From Ursus arctos (lineage: Eukaryota; Chordata; Mammalia; Carnivora; Ursidae): a stretch of 64,000 nucleotides of DNA. Below, one piece after another: positions 55,889-64,000 of the stretch; positions within the stretch are counted from its first letter, which is position 1, and every line of letters begins with the position of its first letter. The stretch spans positions 22,503,501 to 22,567,500 of the forward strand of contig NW_026622841.1 of assembly GCF_023065955.2 (NCBI RefSeq). Reading direction: 5' to 3'. The notes under the pieces were generated by a model. That model made no database searches. It saw nothing but the letters and a program-made list of their open reading frames with translations, and was not told the DNA's origin. The position numbers and the translations under genes are program-made.

Positions 55889-56512
55889 TGATGCATCTAC
55901 CACCAAAAATAAAAATGACTTTCTTATTTAAGCAACATGATACCTCAAAATATTCATGTTAGTTTAGGCATCTTCAGCTTACAATGCTAGACCACAGCAA
56001 AAAAAGACAAAAGTTAGAAACTTTCTTCTTGGCATGTACTTTCTCATTAACTCATTTCAATACACCTAGGCAGAGAAATTGCTCTAGTCATTCAAATCCC
56101 TGAGCTGATCTGAGTCCTATGGTTCTCATTTTTTTTCCTTTGGGAGAGAGAGGTTCTCCAAAATCTATTCCGCCACCATTTCTAAATTATGAGTGCATAA
56201 AAAGAGATACAACTTTTTTTGTGAGGTGTCATAACTCACCCTCACATAGCACAGGTGATAAATGCAAGCAGGAGGCTCCCTGTTAAAATATGTGTAATAG
56301 ATACATTACTGTACCTACTGTATATTTTCATTTTGGCATGCAGGAGCTCTCCTTCACCTGACGATAATAAATTATATTACCTCAACCATAAAATAACTTT
56401 AAATAACAGGACACTAAATCATTGTAATGATACTTTGTACTCTATAACTACTTTCAATTTTAGATCTCAAAGCACTTTATAAAGTAATTAGCTCTAGCAT
56501 TATATGAGATCA
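55889..56512. other. Unassigned stretch
   Basis: Nothing recognised. Confidence 0.4.
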
Positions 56513-57965
56513 GTTTTTCCTGTCTTTACTGAGATACACTTGACAAATAAAAATTATATATATTTGAGAGGTACCTGATGCTTTGATATATGTATCTATT
56601 GTGAAATGATTACCACAATCAAGCTAGTTAATATATCTATCATCTTACATAGCTTGGGGATTTTGGAAGGGGTTGGTTTATTTTTGCAGTGAGAACACTT
56701 AAGTTCTCTCTTCGCAGATTTCTCCTATACAACTATAGTCACCATGCTGTACATTATGTCTCCAAAACTTACTCGTCCCACATAACTAAAACTTTGTATC
56801 CTTTAACAAATATCTCCCTATTCCCCCTAATTCCCAACCCCTGGCAATCACGATTCTATTCTCTACCTTTACAGGTGTGACCATTTTAGATTCCACACAT
56901 GAATGAACTTACATTATTTGTCTTTTTGTGTCTGGCTTATTAACTTAGCATAATGCACTCTATGTTTACCCATGTTGTCACAAATGACAAGATCTTCTTT
57001 CATTGTGTATGTGTGTATAATCTATTCAGCTGTTGATAGATACTTAGGTTGTTTCCATATCTTGGCTATTGTGCCTTAAAGCTAAAATGAGTCTCTTGTA
57101 GATATTGTTGTGTCTTGTTTTTGCTATCCATTCAGTCACTCTGTATCTTTTACTTGAAGAATTTAATCCATTTATATTTAAAGTAATTATTGATAGGTAA
57201 GGACTAACCCTTACCCTTTTGTTAATTGCTTTCTGACTGTTTTATAATTCTTTTGTTCCTTTCTCCTTTTCTTGCTGTTTCCTTTGTGATTTGATGTTTT
57301 GTTTTGTTTTGGTTTGGTTTATTTATTTATTTATTTATTTTTTGGTAGTGATATACTCTGATTCCTTTCTCTTTATATTTTGGCTATCTTCTGAAGGTCT
57401 TTTCCTTCTGATTACCATGAGACTTACATAAAATATCTTACAACACTCTAAGCTGATAACTTCATTGCATACAAAAATTCTACACTTTTCCTACTCTTGC
57501 CCCCTCCATTTTCTGCTATTGATGCTATGATTTACATCTTTTTATACTGTGTATCCATTAACAATTATTGTAGCTATACATACTTTTTTTAAGTAAGCTC
57601 TACACACAACATGGGGCTTGAACTCACCACTCTGAGACTGAGTCACATGCTGTACTGACTGAGCCAGCCACGTACCCCTATAACTATAGAGATCCCTGTA
57701 ACTTTTAATATTTCTGCTTTTTAACTTTTATACTACAGTTAAAAGTGATTTACGTACCACCATTACAATATTAGATTATTCTGAAATTGACTATATACTT
57801 ACCTTTCCCAGTAATTTTCACACTTTCATATATTTTTATGTTACTAATTAGTGTTTTTTTATTTCAACTTAAACTCCTTTTAGCATTTCTTATAAGGCAG
57901 GTCTAGTGGTGATGAACTCTCTCAATTTTTATTTGTCTGAGAGAATCTATCTCTCCATTTCTAAA
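56513..57965 (-). mobile_element. L1, minus strand, internally deleted
   Basis: On the minus strand the 5' part (57965 to about 57080) is the L1 segment just before and at the start of ORF2. The 3' part (57078 to 56513) is ORF2 C-terminus and 3' UTR (TGAAATGATTACCACAATCA, GTCACCATGCTGTACATTAT, TAGGTTGTTTCCATATCTTG on the plus strand). The endonuclease and reverse transcriptase regions are missing at the 57078/57080 junction. A short SINE sits at 57584-57678. Confidence 0.82.
57584..57678 (-). mobile_element. CAN-SINE, short old type, minus strand
   Basis: Minus strand: GGGGTACGTGGCTGGCTCAG, CAAGCCCCATGTTGTG, GTAGAGCTTACTT. No CT-rich body. Confidence 0.88.
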
Positions 57966-58689
57966 GGATAGCCACACAGGGAAAGCCACACCTTCTGAAG
58001 AGGTTACCATCATGATCTTCAGTGCCCTACCGTGCAGAAAACCCCAGCAGCCTTCACCACTGAGAATCTCAACAGCTCTTACAGCTACCACAGATCCTCC
58101 ACAGCTTTAACCATGGAGGATGCCACAGTGTTTGCCAACACAGACACTAGCAGCCTGCTCCATAGAGGAACCTACTAGTTTTTACTACTGAGGAAACCCA
58201 CCACAGCCACTATGGAACCCCCTATAGCTTTCACCACTGAGAGTGTCACAGTCTCCATCTTTGTGAACTACAGCTACCCAAGTCACCACCCATCCCCTCC
58301 CCCATGAAAGCCACGCCAGCCCACACCTCTCAACGCCCTGACCCTGGGATCCAGTGCAGCCACTGTGCAGGTGTCCACAACCAGCCCTGACCTCTGCTGC
58401 CACAGAAATGCTCACTTCCAGCCTCCACAATCATGCACACACTTACTCATGGCCATCCTCAGCCTCCACTGGTGGTCCCCACCCACCAGAGCACACCACA
58501 TACCTCCAGCCCAAGCACTGCTGCCACCTGCAGTGCCCCTACCTACCCAGGCACCCTCAGCACTGGATCCAGAGGCACTGCTGAGGACAGCCTCACAGCC
58601 ACCACAAACCCGCCATAGCTTTTGTTACCAAGAACCATACAGGGGCTTCCTCAAATGGAGTCCAAAGCATACTAAACAGCAATATGAAT
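57966..58689. other. GC-richer spacer with degenerate internal repeats, origin unknown
   Basis: About 720 bp between two head-to-head L1 copies. Near-repeats of AGCTTTCACCACTGAGA start at 58049, 58103, 58177 and 58226. The rest is rich in CCACCACAGCC-like words. Open frames (such as 110 codons at 58365) are Pro/Ser/Thr/His-rich and overlap in several frames, so I do not call a gene. It may be an L1 5' UTR of unusual type or an unrelated insertion. Confidence 0.5.
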
Positions 58690-59676
58690 GCGTATGATGT
58701 ATAAGTCACACACATAAAGATAAATATACAGTCAAATACAGAATAACATAACATTCTAATACACAAATTACCCATAACCCTAAAAATTTAAAACAAAAGT
58801 ATTAAGAATAACTATAGCCACAAAAATTCAATAATGGATTAACAATACAGAAAAGTAAACTCTGACTTCAGCAACACAAAGTGCGAGGGTGGGTAAACTG
58901 TAGAGTTTTTGTATGCAATTAAACTTAAGTTGTTACCAAACTGAAATAAACAGTCATAAATAAAAGAAGATGTATGTGAGCCTCATGATAACCACAAGGG
59001 GGAAACTTCTAGTAGGTACACAAAAGGGAAAAAGAAAGTCATCAAGCCAAACCACTACCAAAAACAAACAAAACAAAATAGCAAATAACAAACGAGGACA
59101 TCAAGAAGAGAGGAACAAATGAACAGCAAAACAAACAAAACAACTAACAAAATGGCAATAGAAAGTCCTTACCTATTAATGAGTACTTTAAATGTAAACA
59201 GATTGAAGTCTCCAATCAAAAGCATAGCTTAAAAGGCATGGAATGGCTAAACAGATTTAAAAAACAAACGAACAAGATCCAATAATATGCAGTCTATAAG
59301 AAACACACCATACACTTAAAGATATGAATGAGCTGAAAAGGAGGCTATAGCAAAAGATAGTCCATGCAAATTTCAACCAAAAGATCAGGGTGGCTATAAT
59401 TATTACAGCCAAAATAGACTTTAAGACAAAAACTTTAACTAGAAAGAAAGATCATTAGGTAATGGTAAGAGGGTCAATTCAAGAAGAATATATAACAATT
59501 ATAAGCATATATGCATCCAACCTCGGAGCAGCTAAATATATAAAACAAACACTGACAGATACGAAGAGAGAAATCGACAGCACTGCTATAACAGTAGGAG
59601 ACTCCAATACTCGCCTGTCAATAACAGACAGAATATCCAGGCAGAAAATCAATGAGGGCACAGCTGACTTGAACAG

Positions 59677-59736
59677 CAATATAGACCAAATGGACCAATA
59701 TAGGCCCAATATAGACCAAATGGACCTAACAGACAT
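59677..59736 (+). repeat. 30-bp tandem duplication inside L1 endonuclease region
   Basis: CAATATAGACCAAATGGAC occurs at 59677 and 59707, giving a repeated NIDQMD peptide not found in usual L1 endonuclease sequence. Confidence 0.9.
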
Positions 59737-59837
59737 ATACAGAACTTTCCACCAAACAGTAGCTGATTACACATTCTTCTCAAGCACATGCAGAACATTC
59801 TCCAGGATAAATCATACGTTAGGCCACAAAACAAGTC

Positions 59838-59935
59838 TTAATAAATTTAAAATATTTAAAAAATATAAAAATAAATAAATATAAAATATTTAAATATTTT
59901 AAATTTAAATTTAAAAATAAATTTATAAAAAGACA
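59838..59935. repeat. AT-rich palindromic expansion inside L1
   Basis: About 95 bp of nearly pure A/T made of AAATATTTAAA and AAATTTAAATTT words. It separates the TTAATAAATTTAA and AATTCATACCAAG parts that are adjacent in the L1 consensus. Confidence 0.88.
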
Positions 59936-60074
59936 GAATTCATACCAAGTGTCTTCTCAGACCACAGTGAAAAGAAACTAGAGCTCAATAACAGAAAACA
60001 GGAAAATTCACAAACACTTGGAAACTAAGCAACACACTGTTGAACAACCATTGGATAAAAGAAGAAATCCCTCA

Positions 60075-60290
60075 GGGGCGCCTGGGTGGCTCAGTCATTA
60101 AGCGTCTGCCTTCGGCTCAGGGCGTGATCCCTGCGTTCTGGGATGGAGCCCCACATCAGGCTCCTCCACTGGGAGCCTGCTTCTTCCTCTCCCACTCCCC
60201 CTGCTTGTGTTCCCTCTCTCGCTGGCTGTCTCTCTCTCTCTGTCAAGTAAATAAATAAAATCTTTTAAAAAAAAGAAGAAGAAGAAGAAG
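60075..60290 (+). mobile_element. CAN-SINE, younger type, with (GAA)n tail growth
   Basis: Head GGGGCGCCTGGGTGGCTCAG, CATTAAGCGTCTGCC. Target duplication GAAGAAATCCCTCA at 60061-60074; on the right, AAGAAATCCCTCA follows six GAA units, so the tail or duplication has expanded. Confidence 0.96.
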
Positions 60291-61015
60291 AAATCCCTCA
60301 AATCAAAAGGGAATTTTTAAAACACCTGAGACAAAACAAAAATACGACTTATGAAAATTTATGGGATGCAGCAAAAGCAGTACAAAGAGGGAATTTTATA
60401 GCAATAAATGTCTACATTGAAAAAAAAAGGAGATCTCAAATAAATAACCTAATTTATAACTCAAGGAATTAGAGAACAAACTAAACTCAAAATTAGCCAA
60501 AGAGAAATAATAAATATTAGAGAATAGAAAATAGAAAAATAAAAATCAACAAAACTAAGACAAACAAAATCAACAAACCCTTAGCTAGAAAGAAAGAAAA
60601 AGAAAGGGAGAAGACTCAAAATTTAAAAATGAAAGAGAAGACATTATGATGGATAACACAGATATAAAAAGATCGTAAGTGATCTTATAAATATTTGAAT
60701 AATTATATGCTAACAAATTGGATAATCTAGAGAAAAAATGGATAAATTTCTAGAAATATACAACCTACCAAGAATAACTCAAGAAGAAATACAACAGACC
60801 AAAACAAGCAAGGAGATTGAGTCAGTAATCAAACACCTTTCAACAAAGAAAAGCCCAGGGACAGATGGCTTCACATGTGAATTCTACCAACATTCAAAGA
60901 AGAACTAATACCAACCTTTCCTAAACTCTTCCAAAACATAGAAGAGGGAACATCATTTACAAGGCCAACATCACTCTGATTCCAAAGCCAGACAAAAATA
61001 CAAGAAAAGAAAGCT

Positions 61016-61516
61016 TGAAGTGTGACTGCAGGATTCAGAAACCTGTATGTGTAAAGGGGAGAACAGGGAGACTCAAAAGTAAGAGCAACGATTGGGGAAG
61101 TAAGGTTTTTTTTCTCCAGAGCATGAACTCAGGGTAACAGTGATCCTATTAAGCCATACAGGGATCACAGGGAGAAAAACTGAAGATAATAAATTTAGTT
61201 TTGAATGTGTTGCATTTGAAGGTCTATTAACACTCTCTTCAGTAAGTAATTTTCAGATAGGAGTTTGTGCTCAGGAGACAAGAGAGCTCTGGATGAAAGT
61301 CTGGGAGGCATCTGCATGTGTATAACTAAGAAGCAGCAGCAATTACCCAGAGAGAGGTGAGAGGGTAAACAAGATACAGGAGCCCAAGTTATCTCCAGTT
61401 AGGCCTTTGCTGCAAACACCTCCAGGACATTTGCTCTTGTTACAGAACTTGTTTTCATTTCTTTATGATTATTTAAAATATTTTTCATTAAAAAAACACA
61501 ATTCCCCCTCCAAAAA
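61016..61516 (+). pseudogene. Retrocopy of an unidentified polyadenylated transcript inside L1
   Basis: A 501-bp insertion interrupts the L1 reverse-transcriptase region. A perfect 14-bp target duplication AAGAAAAGAAAGCT flanks it at 61002-61015 and 61517-61530, and the L1 reads through if one copy is removed. An ATTAAA signal (61487-61492) lies 20 nt before the A run starting at 61512, so it looks like the 3' end of an mRNA or non-coding RNA copied by L1 machinery. It has no similarity I recognise to SINE, L1 or a known gene and no convincing open frame, which suggests a 3' UTR or non-coding source. Confidence 0.75.
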
Positions 61517-62138
61517 AAGAAAAGAAAGCTATAAGTAATACCTCTGATGTACATAGATGCAAAAATCCTCAATAAAACACTGCAAATCAAATTCAATAGC
61601 ACTGTAAAAGGATCAGGCACCATGACCAACTGGAATTTATTCCTACGATGCAAGGATGGTTCAAATATGAAAATCAATCAATGCGATACATCACATTAAT
61701 AGAATAAAGGGAAAAAAACACATCATCATCTCAACAGATGCAGAAAAGGGATTTGATAAAAGCCAATATTTTTACATGATGAAAACTGTTAACAAAATAG
61801 GTATAAAAGGAACATTCAACAAAATTAACATCATATATGAAAAACCCACAGCTAACATCATAATCAATGGGGGGGACTAAAGATGGAGGGAAACTCAAAG
61901 TTTTTCCTTGATCTGGAAAAAGACAAAAATGTCTACTATCACTACTGCTATTCAACACAGTACTGAAAGTCCCAGCCAGACCAATCAGGCAAGTGAAAGA
62001 AATACAAGACATCCAAAAGAAGAAGTAAAGTTATCTGCTTGCAGATGACATGTTTGTATACGTAGAAAACTTGTTAGAACTAATAAATTCAGTAAAGCTG
62101 CAGGACACAAATTTGACATATAAAAATCAGTAATGTCA

Positions 62139-62321
62139 GGTACGTGAGTGGCTCAGTCAGTTAGGCGACCGACTCCTGATTTCAGGTTGGGTCATGATCT
62201 CAGGGTCATGAGATCAAGCCCCACATTGGGCTCTCACAGTGGGGTGGAGTCTGCTTGGGATTCTCCCTCTCCCTCTCCCTCTGCCTCCCCCACCCCCGCT
62301 TGTGTGTTCTCTCTGTAAAAA
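62139..62321 (+). mobile_element. CAN-SINE, older type
   Basis: GGTACGTGAGTGGCTCAGTC, GGCGACCGACTCCTGATTTC. Perfect 17-bp target duplication AAAAATCAGTAATGTCA at 62122-62138 and 62322-62338. Confidence 0.95.
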
Positions 62322-63109
62322 AAAAATCAGTAATGTCACTATACACTAACAACAAACTATCTGAAAGAGAAAGTAAGAAAACAATCTCACTTACATTAGC
62401 AACAAAAATAATAAAATACTTAGGAATTAACTTAACCAAAGAAGTGAAAGACTTGTACGCTGAAAATTATAAAATACCAATTAAGGAAATTTAAAAAGCC
62501 ACAAATAAATGGAAAGTTATCCTATATTTATGGACTGGAAGAATTAATATTGTTAAAATGTCCATACCCCCCAAAGTAATCTTCAGATTCAATGCAATCT
62601 CTATCAAAATCCCAAAGATGTTCCTTACAGAAATCGAAAGACAATCCTAAAATTCATGTGGAACTACAGAAGACCCCAAATTGTCCAAGCAGTCTTGAGC
62701 TAGAGCAACAAAGCTGGAGGCATCAGAATTTTTGATTTCAGATGATATTACAAAACTACAGTAATCAAAAAGAGCATGGTGCTGGCATAAAAACAAAAAT
62801 ATAGACCAATGGAACAGAACAGAAAACCCAGAAATAAACTCATGCATTTGGAGTCAAGTGATATTTGACAAGGGTGCCAAGAACGTACAATGGGGTAAGG
62901 ATAGTCTCTTCAACAAATGGTGCTGGGAAAACTGGAAATGTATGTGCAAAAGAATGAAATTGGACCCCTAACTTATACCAGATACAAAAATCAACTCAAA
63001 ATAGAATAAGGTTGTAAAATTTGAAATTATAAAACTCTTAGGAGAAAACCTTCTTGACGTTGGCCTTGGCAATAACTTTTTGGATATAACATCAAAAGCA
63101 TTGGCAACA

Positions 63110-63196
63110 GGGGCACCTAGCTGGCTCAGTCAGTAGAGCATGCAACTTCTTATCTAGGGTTTGTGAGTTCAAGCCCAGGGTGTGTAGAGCCTACGA
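63110..63196 (+). mobile_element. CAN-SINE, short old type
   Basis: GGGGCACCTAGCTGGCTCAG, AGTTCAAGCCCAGGGTG, GTAGAGCCTACG. Inserted in the L1 ORF2 C-terminal region between GGCAACA and AAAGCAAAAATAGACA. Confidence 0.88.
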
Positions 63197-64000
63197 AGGC
63201 AAAAGCAAAAATAGACAAGATTGAATCAAACCTAAAAGCTTCTGAACAGCAAAGGAAACAATCAACAAAGTGAAAAGGCAACCTACTGAATGGGAGAAAA
63301 TATTTGCAAATCATATATCCAATAAAGGGTTGATATCCAAAATATATAAGGAACGCAGATACATCAATACCAAAAATACAAATAACCTGATTGAAAACTT
63401 CAGGAAAGACCTAAATAGACACATCTCAAAAGAACAAATTCAAATGGCTAATAGGTATATGAAAATATGCTTAGCATCTCTCATCATCTGGGAAATGCTA
63501 ATCAAAACCACAATAACGATATCATCTCACACCTGTTAGGATGGTTATTATCAATAAGACAAAGGATAACAAATGCTGGTGGAGATGTGGAGAAAAGCGA
63601 GCCCTTGTACACTGCTGGTGGGAATGTAAATTAGTACAGCCATTATGGAAAATAGTATGAAGGTTCCTCAAAAATTTAAAAACAGAACTACCCACACAGT
63701 ACCCGGCAATCCCACTTCTGGCTATATATCCAAAGGAAATGAAGTCAATATCTCAAAGAGCTATCTGCACTCCCATGTTCATGGCCGCGTTATTCACAGT
63801 ACCAAAAATATGGTAACAACTTAAATGTCCTTCAACAGATAAAGAAAATGTGGTCCCAAAGGACCACATGTTGTATGATTCCATTTATATGAAAAATCCA
63901 GAATAGGCAAAACTATAGAGACAGAGAGTAGATTAGTGGTTGTCTATGGGTGTGGGGGGAAATTGGGATATGATTGTTGATAGGAACAGAGTTTCTTTTT

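Larger units (their letters stand above)
58690..64000 (+). mobile_element. L1, plus strand, spanning most of ORF2 and running off the window
   Basis: From the pre-ORF2 region through endonuclease, reverse transcriptase and C-terminal domain into the 3' UTR. Endonuclease (59462-59990): GDSNTRL keeps Asp and Asn of the GDFNT motif and VFSDHS is kept, but the consensus RIDH is RINH, so a catalytic Asp is lost. Reverse transcriptase: LADDMFVYVEN at about 62038, preserving the ADD core. Downstream KYLGINLTKEVKDLYAENYK and [17 protein letters not shown]. Many stops and frameshifts; dead. Interrupted by SINEs at 60075, 62139 and 63110 and a retrocopy at 61016. No 3' end in the window. Confidence 0.92.

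Noticed and set aside
58365..58697. Pro/Ser/Thr-rich frame resembling a mucin fragment
   Set aside because: Several overlapping frames are open because of CCA/ACA-rich composition, and it runs into L1 sequence.

Overview
This window is nuclear DNA from a carnivoran mammal, most likely an arctoid and probably a bear. The diagnostic feature is 26 copies of the tRNA-Lys-derived carnivore SINE (CAN-SINE). The least-diverged copies carry the variant I associate from memory with ursids: GGCACAGCGGTTAAGCG near the start and CTATGAGCCTGCTTC in the body. Carnivore-type L1 3' ends, and mammal-wide L2, MIR, MLT1, MER5A, MER20 and Tigger relics, support this. I found no intact protein-coding gene, tRNA, rRNA, CRISPR array or bacterial feature. 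The window looks intergenic or deep intronic.

Layout. 1-9 kb: a 5'-truncated L1 (2168-3856), an MLT1 LTR split by a SINE, and MER20 with a perfect 8-bp target duplication; otherwise unassigned. 9-16 kb: MLT1 LTRs, hAT MITEs, SINEs and a short carnivore L1. 17-20.4 kb: a mosaic of L1 5'-end and endonuclease pieces interrupted by an MLT1 LTR. 20-31 kb: sparse SINEs, an LTR-like stretch, MIRs, a long L2, a palindromic MITE and a TG repeat. 31-39 kb: L2, MIR and L1 relics; one L2 has four SINEs inserted into it. 39-48 kb: a microsatellite grown from a SINE tail, an L1 with a nested SINE, a complete MLT1A LTR, and a short L1 that appears to have carried a 3' transduction. 49-56 kb: MIRs, a SINE trio in alternating orientation, Tigger, L2 and hAT relics. 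56.5-64 kb: two L1 elements head to head around a GC-richer spacer of unknown origin. The plus-strand L1 runs off the window end and contains three SINEs and a 501-bp retrocopy of an unidentified polyadenylated transcript.

The sequence reads as a record of successive insertions. L2, MIR, MLT1 and hAT elements form the old layer. L1 and older CAN-SINEs interrupt them, and bear-type CAN-SINEs are youngest. Repeat family names come from memory of consensus sequences, so subfamily names are provisional. Non-repeat stretches are listed explicitly. The best gene-like hint is a 124-bp open segment with good splice sites on the minus strand at 44118-44241.
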